A DNA stretch of 5,490 nucleotides, from positions 1 to 5,490 of the forward strand of contig CAJPPF010000143.1 of assembly GCA_905372445.1 (NCBI GenBank), read 5' to 3'. Origin of the DNA: an uncultured Prevotella sp. (GTDB lineage: Bacteria; Bacteroidota; Bacteroidia; Bacteroidales; Bacteroidaceae). The position numbers and the translations under genes were made by a program. Under the pieces are notes generated by a model. The model did no database searches. It was not told the origin of the DNA and saw nothing but the letters and a program-made list of their open reading frames with translations. Positions within the stretch are counted from its first letter, which is position 1. Each line of letters opens with the position of its first letter. Shown one piece after another: positions 1 to 5,490 of the stretch.

Positions 1-462
1 AACAATGGAACCAGATGGTCAAGGACCTTCGCCCCCTACTCCGGCTCCACCCTCAACAACTGCTACTACCTCAACGCCTGCGGCGACGCACAGGGCAAGA
101 AGGTAACCGCCGACCAGCTCAAGAGCGGCGAGGTGGCTTATCTGCTTCAGAACAAGCGCGCCGGAAACTTCTGGGGACAGGAGCTCGGCAAGGAGAACGA
201 TCCGCAGCCTACCGACAAAGCCGAGAAGCACGTCTGCAAGGTGGACTTCACCTGCAATAACCAGGTAAAAGCCACGCGCTACGCCACCAAAGGCAAGGCA
301 ATCTTCGGTGACATGCCCACCGTTACCCCGCAGTTCCTTCTTGGCAGCGACTACAACTCCCATCATTATTATAGATATGGCTTCTCAGAATACTTCACAG
401 CTTCTACTCCCGTCAATGCCGACCGCACCGTGGGTCTCTTTATCGAGGACAGGGACTACTAC
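1..462 (+). repeat. Module A of gene 1 (partial; linker half)
   Basis: This is the end of a ~1 kb coding repeat whose beginning lies outside the window. It carries NNCYYLNACG (codon 61 onward), LKSGEVAY, FWGQELGKEN, VDFTCNNQVKATRYA, KAIFGDMP, GSDYNSHHYY and DRTV, ending just before DYYEIAS passes into the next module. The same order of motifs is seen in the second gene at 3759-4157 and 4770-5171. The tail portion after NACG, about 115 residues, is probably a separate beta-sandwich or linker fold between helix domains; that is inference, as no known family was recognised. Confidence 0.85.
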
Positions 463-1974
463 GAAATCGCGTCGAAGGACAATTGGAAGGAGTTCTGCGA
501 CCTCGTGCGCGACGGACAGAACGGCGTCGACGCCAAGATGACGGCGGACATCAACCTCAGCTCCGACTTCTCTATGGTGGGAAGCGACGAACACAGGTAC
601 GCCGGCACGTTCGACGGACAGGGACATACGCTCACGATCAACTGGAACACCGGTTCAAAACCCTGGGTAGCCCCCTTCAACACCGTGGAAGGCGCCACCA
701 TCAAGAACCTGCGCACTGCAGGCTACATCAACTCGAGCACGCACTTCCTGTCGGGATTGGTCTGCGACGCCTATGGCAACACAACCATCTCCGACTGCAA
801 CAGCGATGTGAACATCACGAGTACCTATAACGATGGCGGATGCGACGCGGCAGGCTTGGTACAATGTGTAAGAGAAAATGCCAATGTCACTATCATCGAC
901 TGTCTCGTCAGGGGCAAGATCGACGCCACGATGGAGAAAGGCAAGAGATATATGGGCGGATTCGTAAATAATCAGTATGGCAAGTGCGCCCTAACCAACA
1001 GCCTCTACCTCGGTGAGAACAACGCCACTGGCGGCAACACCTTCGCGTCGACCTCTGTCTCCGGCACCACCCTCACGAACTGCTACTACCTCAACGCCTG
1101 CGGCAAGCCACAGGGCGAGCAGGCTACCGAGAAGCAGCTCAAGAGCGGCTATGTGACGAATAAGTTGCAGGCAGACCGCACCGACCAGTGCCACTGGGCG
1201 CAGACCTTGGGCGAGAGACCCAACCTCTACAATCCGGCCAACAAGGGCGAGATGAACTACGTATATCATGACGGCACCAAGTGGGCGTGCGGCGAGTTCT
1301 ACTTCAAAGACGACAAGCCGCTGCCCATCGGGCTCGACTTCACCGCCGCCGAAGTCATATACCAGCGCCATTTCAGCTTCGCTGGCATGAGTGGCACGAT
1401 ATGTCTGCCCTACGAGCTGCCCGTGCAGAGGTTCCGGGCCTACACCCTCTCGGGCGGCCAAGGCAACAAACTCTACTTCAAGGAAGTGACCGGCACGCTC
1501 GAGGCATATAAGCCGTATTACATCACGGGTCTCGGCGTCACGCCCACGCTCAGCGGCACGAACCTGCAGGTGAAAGCCTTCCATGACGACAATCTGACGA
1601 CCGCCACCACCACGGGCCACAGCATGACGGGCACGGTAGAGGGCGTGGACAATGCCACGGCAGCCGCGCTCAACGCCTACATCCTGCAGAACGACGGCGA
1701 TTTCCACAAGGTGACGACGGAGCACTCCGGTGCCACAGTTCCCGCTTATCGCGCCTATGTCGTTTGTCCGAAATCCTTGGGCGCCAAGACGCTCTCCATC
1801 ATCCTCGACGACAAGACCACCGGCATTGACGGCGTGACGAAAGACGCATCGGGCACGGACGGTCCGGTATACGACCTCCAGGGCCGCCGCGTGGCCGACC
1901 GCCTCGACGACGCACGCCACCGGTTGCCCGCAGGCGTCTACATCGTAGGTGGCCGCAAGGTGATCTTGAAATAA
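1..1974 (+). CDS. Modular GLUG/beta-helix surface protein, 3' part, with T9SS-like C-terminal tail
   Basis: The frame is open from base 1 to a TAA at 1972-1974 (657 codons visible), and its start lies outside the window. The GTG at 133 is not the start, because the homologous repeat sequence (NNCYYLNACG, LKSGEVAY) is already in frame upstream of it. Residues 1-154 are the end of one repeat module and 155-410 a further module with GTFDGQGHTL, ATIKNLR and three GLUG-like units (LSGLVCDAYGNTTIS, AAGLVQC, MGGFVNNQYG), the pattern of right-handed beta-helix surface proteins. From about 417 to 604 lies a beta-rich domain with GTICLPYELP (465-474), LYFKEV and KPYYITG. The last ~50 residues resemble a T9SS sorting tail. 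Inferred role: exported or cell-surface binding or adhesin-like protein, with no catalytic motif seen. The next gene is a tandem paralog 188 bases downstream. The coding assignment is firm; the molecular function is unknown. Confidence 0.93.
   Translation, partial: NNGTRWSRTFAPYSGSTLNNCYYLNACGDAQGKKVTADQLKSGEVAYLLQNKRAGNFWGQELGKENDPQPTDKAEKHVCKVDFTCNNQVKATRYATKGKAIFGDMPTVTPQFLLGSDYNSHHYYRYGFSEYFTASTPVNADRTVGLFIEDRDYYEIASKDNWKEFCDLVRDGQNGVDAKMTADINLSSDFSMVGSDEHRYAGTFDGQGHTLTINWNTGSKPWVAPFNTVEGATIKNLRTAGYINSSTHFLSGLVCDAYGNTTISDCNSDVNITSTYNDGGCDAAGLVQCVRENANVTIIDCLVRGKIDATMEKGKRYMGGFVNNQYGKCALTNSLYLGENNATGGNTFASTSVSGTTLTNCYYLNACGKPQGEQATEKQLKSGYVTNKLQADRTDQCHWAQTLGERPNLYNPANKGEMNYVYHDGTKWACGEFYFKDDKPLPIGLDFTAAEVIYQRHFSFAGMSGTICLPYELPVQRFRAYTLSGGQGNKLYFKEVTGTLEAYKPYYITGLGVTPTLSGTNLQVKAFHDDNLTTATTTGHSMTGTVEGVDNATAAALNAYILQNDGDFHKVTTEHSGATVPAYRAYVVCPKSLGAKTLSIILDDKTTGIDGVTKDASGTDGPVYDLQGRRVADRLDDARHRLPAGVYIVGGRKVILK
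463..1230 (+). repeat. Module B of gene 1 (last module, linker half replaced)
   Basis: The repeat opens with EIASKDNWKEFC (Trp codon at 484), then DAKMTADINLSS, GTFDGQGHTLTINW, ATIKNLR and three GLUG-like units, ending in LTNCYYLNACG at 1081. The NACG blocks of modules A and B lie exactly 1020 bases apart (340 codons). After QTLGERP the sequence stops resembling the other linkers: it lacks VDF..N.QV.A.RYA and DYYEIAS, and leads instead into the C-terminal domain. It is therefore the terminal module of the array. One cysteine conserved in the second gene (TNC) is serine here (TNS). Confidence 0.85.
1249..1812 (+). other. C-terminal beta-rich domain of gene 1
   Basis: Protein residues 417-604 start at GEMNYVYHDGTKW and run through KPLPIGLDFTAAEVIYQRHFSF, GTICLPYELP, YTLSGGQGNKLYFKEV and KPYYITG to AYVVCPK and LSIILDD. 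The order 'YxRxFSF, GTICLPY, LYFKEV, KPYYI' is a pattern often found just before the C-terminal tail of large Prevotella and Bacteroides surface proteins. It is probably an all-beta domain. Its ligand is unknown, and family membership is from memory of the pattern rather than a search. Confidence 0.55.
1819..1971 (+). other. T9SS-like C-terminal sorting tail
   Basis: The last 51 residues run from TGIDGV through VYDLQGRRV (623-631) to LPAGVYIVGGRKVILK at the end. A VYDLxGRxV strand followed by LPxGVYIVxxxKxxxK is the hallmark of C-terminal signals for export across the outer membrane by the type IX secretion system. This copy is shorter than the ~70-80-residue domain typical of Porphyromonas cargo, as is usual for this Prevotella-type tail. 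Whether it works as a sorting signal here depends on the host having a T9SS, which the window cannot show. Confidence 0.65.
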
Positions 1975-1995
1975 ATAAATAAAGTCTCTCCTTTC

Positions 1996-2063
1996 ATCGG
2001 GGGGCGGCCGTATGGGCGTGGTTCATCACGTTCTGAATCCCGCGGAAACGGGCGCCCCCCGAT
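1996..2063 (+). terminator. G/C-rich inverted repeat; possible atypical terminator or structured 3' UTR
   Basis: A perfect 11-bp inverted repeat (ATCGGGGGGCG at 1996-2006, CGCCCCCCGAT at 2053-2063) encloses 46 bases, 21 bases after the stop of gene 1. Inside, CCGT (2008-2011) can pair with ACGG (2048-2051) after one G/G mismatch, and 2014-2021 can pair with 2026-2033 around a TTCA loop, using some G-U pairs. The position fits a terminator. However, the loop is long and the downstream bases (AACCAAAAGAAT) are not a T tract, so it is not a classical intrinsic terminator. It could instead be a 3'-end stabiliser, a small structured RNA or a dispersed palindromic element. The pairing was read by eye. 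Confidence 0.5.
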
Positions 2064-2084
2064 AACCAAAAGAATATTTAATCT

Positions 2085-2147
2085 CAAACTTCAATTTTCA
2101 AGCTTCAAATTTCAAATTTCAAATTTCAAGCTTCAAATTTCAAATTT
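2085..2147 (+). repeat. Tandem 7-bp repeat array (nine CAAATTT-type units)
   Basis: Nine contiguous heptamers run without a phase break: CAAACTT, CAATTTT, CAAGCTT, CAAATTT (three times), CAAGCTT, CAAATTT (twice). The array ends 15 bases before the ATG at 2163, so it lies in the promoter or 5' leader of the second gene. It is not translated in that gene's frame, because a TAA at 2154 separates them. The bases AAATTT and AAGCTT are palindromic, so the array can also self-pair. No TTTG, the core of the Bacteroidota -7 element TAnnTTTG, occurs on the + strand anywhere in 1975-2162, so no promoter is assigned. Unit-number variation could alter expression, but this is inference. Confidence 0.85.
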
Positions 2148-2162
2148 TAATTCTAATTTAGC

Positions 2163-2237
2163 ATGAAACATTCTATTATTATTCAGAGGCTGTGCCTCTT
2201 TCTCTTAGTCTTCTTGCTGGCGGCGCCGGCATGGAGC
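2163..2237 (+). other. Signal peptide of gene 2
   Basis: Residues 1-25 show a basic start (MKH, R9), a hydrophobic core (LCLFLLVFLLAAPA) and a likely signal peptidase I site after A-W-S, giving a mature protein starting at YSITV. The cysteine at position 11 lies inside the hydrophobic core, without a lipobox at the cleavage region, so a lipoprotein is unlikely. The protein is therefore expected to cross the inner membrane by Sec. Confidence 0.8.
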
Positions 2238-5200
2238 TACTCCATTACGGTGAAGGCCAGGGACCGAAGTGCAGGCGAAGTAGAGGGCAAACGCGATGTT
2301 ATGAGTGATGGCTATATAGTAGCCAGATGGAGCGACTGCAAGACCGGTCCGGCATTGCTTGCGGCCAACCGCAACTGGAAGATGAAAAAAGGATCTACCG
2401 TTACGATCAGCTGTTTTGGCAGATGGCGTTTCCGTGGTATCCGCTTTCGCGAACAGCTGAAGAACGCCGATAAACTCGTCTGCATCTCAGACAACCGCTA
2501 TACCGGCGACCCCACGAGCAACAGTGGACTAAGCTGCTACGACGCACCCAACACCAAAGTTACATTGCAGGCAAATGATGATATCGAGTTTGCGGAGTAT
2601 ATCATAGAATTTGTGGCAGAACCTCGTGTCAGTTTCAAGAAGAAAGAATACACCTTTTTCGTGGGCGATCAATTTCACTTATTCTATGATAATATGGTGG
2701 AAAACCCTTACGAAGAATTCCCAAAGTTCGAGCTAAGCACAGAAGAACCGGGGATGCTTAACAAGGAGACGGCATGGGATTTTTTCACCGTAATAAAAGC
2801 AGGCAAAACCAACCTCGTCTTTAGGGCGGTGCCCGATGACAGGTACGCGGCCGGTTCTATCAAGGTTCCTTTTGAAGTGACGCGCCGCACTATGGATGCC
2901 TATCTGGACGGGCCGAAGACTGTCAGGCTGCAAGTATGGGACAATCTTTCTTTACCGGTTTTAAAAAGGATACCCGAAGGTTATGATCGCAGCAAGATAA
3001 CGCGTAAGATCAGCGATGAAAAAGTCGTAAAGATTGAAGGTGAGAAGATAAAGCTCGGCAGCGATCCCTTTGGAAAGACGGCCACCATCACCTATACCCT
3101 TCCGGAGGATCACAAGTACAAAACCAAGACGCTTACCCTTACGATCATCGTGCCCAAAGAGGCAGAAATCTCTTCGCAGGACGACTGGAAGAAATTCTGC
3201 GCCGCCGTGAATAGTGGCTGGAACAACGCTGACGCCAAGCTGATGAAGGACGTCAACCTCGGTGGGGACATCGCGATGGTGGGCAACCGTTACTCCGGCA
3301 CCTTCGACGGACAGAACCACACGCTCACGCTCGGCTGGGATGGCGGCGACGGCTGGATGGCACCTTTCCACACGATGAATGGAGCCACTATCAAAAACCT
3401 ACGCGTCAACGGGTATATCAAGTCCAAAGGAAAAGGTCTTTCCGGATTGATACTGAACGTCTATGGCAACACCACCGTCTTGGGCTGCACCAGCGAGGTG
3501 GACATCACCAGTGGCAGTTCCGATGGCGGATGCGCATCGGCGGGTCTGATTCAATATATAAGCAGCGATGCCCATGTTTCCATTAACGACTGCCTCGTCA
3601 AGGGAACGCTCAAAGCCACGACGGAGATAGGCACGAAAGGAATGGCAGGCTTTGTTTACGATCAGAGAGGCAACTGCACCCTGACCAACTGCCTCTACAC
3701 CGGCACGAACAACGCCGCCGGAGGCTACACCTTCGCCTACAAATCCACCATCAAAAACTGCTACTACCTCAACGCCTGTGCCGCAACGTATGGCACGAGG
3801 GTAACCAAAGACCAGCTCAAGAGCGGTGAAGTGGCTTATAAGTTGCAAGCTGGCAGAGACACGCAGATGTGGGGACAGACGCTCGGCACGGACAATGAAC
3901 CGCTGCTCACCGCCGACGGCACGAAGCGGGTTCACAAGGTGGACTTCACCTACAACAACCAGGTGAACGCCACGCGCTACGCCACCCACGACAACGCCAT
4001 CTACGGCTCGCTGCCCGCCACCGCAAAGGAGATCATGGGCAGCGACTACAACGAACACCATTATTACACCGGAATCAGCTTTGAGGGCTTCTCGGCTTCC
4101 ACCACCGTCAATAGCGACCGCACCGTGCGTGTCATCATCAACAAAAATGACTACTACGCAATCGCATCAAAGGAGAATTGGAAGGAGTTCTGCAACCTCG
4201 TCAACGGCGGACAGACCAAGCTCGATGCCAAGATGACGCGCGACGTCAACCTCGGCGATGAAATCGTGATGGCGGGAGCTGGTGATCACAAGTATTCAGG
4301 CACGTTCGACGGACAGGAACATACGCTGACGCTCAACTGGAATAGCAGTTCATCCAGACAATTAGCACCTTTTCAGAATGTGAGTAGCGCCACCATCAAG
4401 AACCTGCGCACCGAAGGTTCTATCAACTCAAACACTTACGGGTTGTCAGGATTGATTTATTCCTTGGAGGGTGTAACCACCATCTCGGGCTGCGTCAGCA
4501 ATGTGAATCTCACGAGCAGATATAGTCTAAGTTCAGGATGCGACGCTTCGGGCATGGTTCACCATGTAACCAGCGGTGCCAGTGCTGAGTTCACCGACTG
4601 CATCGTCAAGGGAAAGTTCCACGCCACGACCGAAAATGGCAAGGAAGGCATGGGCGGATTTGTATATGGTCAGTATGGCACCTGCAAGATGACCAACTGC
4701 CTCTACGCAGGCGAGAACAACGCAACGACAAGAAGCAACACCTTCGCCGACAAAGCCACCCTCACGAACTGCTACTACCTCAACGCCTGCGGCACAGCAC
4801 AGGGCAAGCAGGTAACTAAGGAGCAACTCAAGAACGGCGATGTGGCACGACTGCTGCAAAGTAATCGCAACACGCAGTTCTGGGGACAAGAGCTCGGCAA
4901 GGAGAACGAGCCGCTGCCCACTGCCAAGGAGGCAAAGAAAGTCTACAATATTGACTTCGCATATAAGGGCAAGGTGAAAGCTTCACGCTACGCCAACCCC
5001 GGCAAGGCAATCTTCGGCGGCATGCCAACCTTTATCGCAAAGGACATCATGGACAGCGAATACAATGAGCACCATTATTACACCTTCGCCTTTGGCAATA
5101 ACTTCAATGCTTCCGTTCTCATCTACTACGACCGCACCGTGGACATCAATCCCACCGAAAAGGACTACTACGAAATCGCCTCGAAGGCTGACTGGATAGA

Positions 5201-5490
5201 GTTCCGCTCCATCGTCGGCGACGGACAGAACGCCGTCGACGCCAAGATGACAGCGGACGTCGACCTCGGCTCCGACATTTGGCAGGTGGGCAATCATTAC
5301 TCCGGCACGTTCGACGGACAGGGACATACGCTGAAAATCAACTGGAATAACACATCAGGCTGGTTAGCCCCCTTCTACACTGTGGATGGCGCCACCATCA
5401 AGAACCTGCGCACCGAAGGAGAGATTAAGTCAAGCTCGTACTTCTTGTCAGGATTGGTTCAAAGCGCCTATGGCAACACCACCATCTCGG
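2163..5490 (+). CDS. Modular GLUG/beta-helix surface protein, 5' part, with signal peptide and Ig-like segments
   Basis: The frame is open from the ATG at 2163 to the window edge (1109 full codons, no stop). The start is well fixed: an in-frame TAA lies at 2154-2156, this is the first ATG after it, and a signal peptide follows directly. No Shine-Dalgarno motif is present, as is common in Bacteroidota. Residues 1-25 are a signal peptide. Residues 26-152 are an uncharacterised N-terminal region (GSTVTIS, FAEYIIEFV). Residues 153-242 and 248-333 look like two Ig-like (BIG2-like) beta-sandwiches, with YTFFVGD, AGKTNLVFRA, SDEKVVKIEG and KTATITYTL. The repeat modules then begin at residues 335, 666 and 1004, the third incomplete. 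By inference it is exported, and several modules plus a C-terminal tail like that of the upstream paralog may follow. No enzyme motif is seen; an adhesin, glycan-binding or structural role is plausible but unproven. Confidence 0.93.
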   Translation, partial: MKHSIIIQRLCLFLLVFLLAAPAWSYSITVKARDRSAGEVEGKRDVMSDGYIVARWSDCKTGPALLAANRNWKMKKGSTVTISCFGRWRFRGIRFREQLKNADKLVCISDNRYTGDPTSNSGLSCYDAPNTKVTLQANDDIEFAEYIIEFVAEPRVSFKKKEYTFFVGDQFHLFYDNMVENPYEEFPKFELSTEEPGMLNKETAWDFFTVIKAGKTNLVFRAVPDDRYAAGSIKVPFEVTRRTMDAYLDGPKTVRLQVWDNLSLPVLKRIPEGYDRSKITRKISDEKVVKIEGEKIKLGSDPFGKTATITYTLPEDHKYKTKTLTLTIIVPKEAEISSQDDWKKFCAAVNSGWNNADAKLMKDVNLGGDIAMVGNRYSGTFDGQNHTLTLGWDGGDGWMAPFHTMNGATIKNLRVNGYIKSKGKGLSGLILNVYGNTTVLGCTSEVDITSGSSDGGCASAGLIQYISSDAHVSINDCLVKGTLKATTEIGTKGMAGFVYDQRGNCTLTNCLYTGTNNAAGGYTFAYKSTIKNCYYLNACAATYGTRVTKDQLKSGEVAYKLQAGRDTQMWGQTLGTDNEPLLTADGTKRVHKVDFTYNNQVNATRYATHDNAIYGSLPATAKEIMGSDYNEHHYYTGISFEGFSASTTVNSDRTVRVIINKNDYYAIASKENWKEFCNLVNGGQTKLDAKMTRDVNLGDEIVMAGAGDHKYSGTFDGQEHTLTLNWNSSSSRQLAPFQNVSSATIKNLRTEGSINSNTYGLSGLIYSLEGVTTISGCVSNVNLTSRYSLSSGCDASGMVHHVTSGASAEFTDCIVKGKFHATTENGKEGMGGFVYGQYGTCKMTNCLYAGENNATTRSNTFADKATLTNCYYLNACGTAQGKQVTKEQLKNGDVARLLQSNRNTQFWGQELGKENEPLPTAKEAKKVYNIDFAYKGKVKASRYANPGKAIFGGMPTFIAKDIMDSEYNEHHYYTFAFGNNFNASVLIYYDRTVDINPTEKDYYEIASKADWIEFRSIVGDGQNAVDAKMTADVDLGSDIWQVGNHYSGTFDGQGHTLKINWNNTSGWLAPFYTVDGATIKNLRTEGEIKSSSYFLSGLVQSAYGNTTIS
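2619..3161 (+). other. Two Ig-like (BIG2-like) segments of gene 2
   Basis: Residues 153-242 run from EPRVSFKKKEYTFFVGD to FEVTRR and residues 248-333 from LDGPKTVRLQVWDNLSLPVL to TLTIIVP. Each shows the BIG2 layout: an opening strand, a 'VGD' or 'VWDN' strand, a central 'S.(E/D)...' segment, a 'G.T.L.F' or 'G.TATITY' strand and a closing valine-rich strand. In surface proteins such domains usually act as stalks that hold the functional part away from the cell. The match is weak and by eye, so the family is tentative. Confidence 0.45.
3165..4157 (+). repeat. Module 1 of gene 2
   Basis: This complete 993-base (331-codon) module opens with EISSQDDWKKFC (Trp codon 3186). The helix half has KDVNLGGDIAMVG, GTFDGQNHTLTLGW, ATIKNLRVNGYIKS, LSGLILNVYGNTTVLGC, SAGLIQ, INDC, MAGFVYDQRG, LTNCLY and IKNCYYLNAC (3759). 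The linker half has KSGEVAYKLQ, MWGQTLG, VDFTYNNQVNATRYA, YNEHHYY and DRTV. By eye it is the most divergent copy (for example NLRVNG and NACAATYG where others have NLRTEG or NLRTAG and NACG), in keeping with a capping position next to the Ig-like segments. Confidence 0.88.
4158..5171 (+). repeat. Module 2 of gene 2
   Basis: This complete 1014-base (338-codon) module opens with AIASKENWKEFC (Trp codon 4179). It carries DVNLGDEIVMAG, GTFDGQEHTLTLNW, ATIKNLRTEGSI, LSGLIYSLEGVTTISGC, ASGMVH, TDC, MGGFVYGQYG, TNCLYAGENNAT and LTNCYYLNACG (4770), then FWGQELGKENEP, VDF-like NIDFAYKGKVKASRYA, KAIFGGMP, YNEHHYY and DRTV. A stretch of 39 bases (4756-4794) is identical to 1067-1105 in gene 1, showing recent common origin or exchange between the two genes. 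Confidence 0.88.
5172..5490 (+). repeat. Module 3 of gene 2 (partial, cut by window end)
   Basis: This is the first 319 bases of a further module: EIASKADWIEFR, DAKMTADVDLGSDI, GTFDGQGHTLKINW, WLAPF, ATIKNLRTEGEI and LSGLVQSAYGNTTIS. The usual FC after the Trp block is FR here. The DNA at 5302-5332 is identical over 31 bases to 602-632 in gene 1, and the wording (DGQN.VDAKMTAD, SAYGNTTIS) is closer to gene 1 module B than to module 1 of its own gene. The module evidently continues beyond the window. Confidence 0.85.

Noticed and set aside
133..135. GTG as start codon of gene 1
   Set aside because: Homologous module sequence (NNCYYLNACG, LKSGE) is in frame upstream to base 1, so the gene starts outside the window.
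991..1920. Open frame of 309 codons on the - strand
   Set aside because: It lies wholly antisense to gene 1, whose repeats and C-terminal domain are clearly protein-coding. The long antisense frame follows from the G/C-ending codons of the real gene, and the translation shows no recognisable domain.
2085..2147. CRISPR array
   Set aside because: The units are 7 bp and contiguous with no spacers, so this is a simple tandem repeat.
2154..2161. TAATTTAG as a -7 promoter element
   Set aside because: It departs from TAnnTTTG and ends one base before the ATG, leaving no room for a usual leader.
3399..4061. Open frame of 220 codons on the - strand, with related ones at 19-366, 4533-4889 and 4983-5327
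   Set aside because: These share words such as GVEVVAV only because they are shadows of the same repeat module in the two real genes. They have no start context or protein features of their own.

Overview
The window looks like a Bacteroidota chromosome, most likely Prevotella or a close relative. The evidence is the C-terminal tail of the first protein (VYDLQGRRV ... LPAGVYIVGGRKVILK), the Bacteroidota-style surface-protein domains, the lack of a Shine-Dalgarno motif before the second gene, and an A+T-rich intergenic region beside G/C-ending coding sequence. The genus is an inference from sequence style.

The window holds two large genes on the + strand, each cut by a window edge. Positions 1-1974 are the 3' end of a modular surface or secreted protein. 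It contains the tail of one large repeat module, a second module ending in a variant form, a beta-rich C-terminal domain and a short tail resembling a type IX secretion (T9SS) sorting signal. Positions 1975-2162 are a 188-base intergenic region with two notable structures: a G/C-rich inverted repeat that can form a long hairpin (1996-2063), and nine tandem 7-bp units of the CAAATTT type (2085-2147) ending 15 bases before the next start codon. Positions 2163-5490 are the 5' part of a second protein of the same family: signal peptide, uncharacterised N-terminal region, two Ig-like segments, then two complete modules and the start of a third.

The modules are about 331-340 residues (roughly 1 kb of DNA). 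Each has a half resembling a right-handed beta-helix with GLUG-like motifs (DAKMT.DVNLG, GTFDGQ.HTL, ATIKNLR, LSGL...YGNTTIS, NCYYLNAC), followed by a linker half (FWGQ.LG.EN, VDF.Y...V.A.RYA, YN.HHYY, DRTV, DYYEIAS). Stretches of up to 39 identical bases are shared between the two genes, so they are tandem paralogs whose modules have probably exchanged sequence. Together they suggest a locus of large repetitive exported proteins, perhaps adhesins or glycan- or host-contact proteins. No enzyme motif, RNA gene, mobile element or CRISPR array is seen. The best leads are the composite ~1 kb module, its regularly spaced cysteines, and the unusual spacer between the genes.
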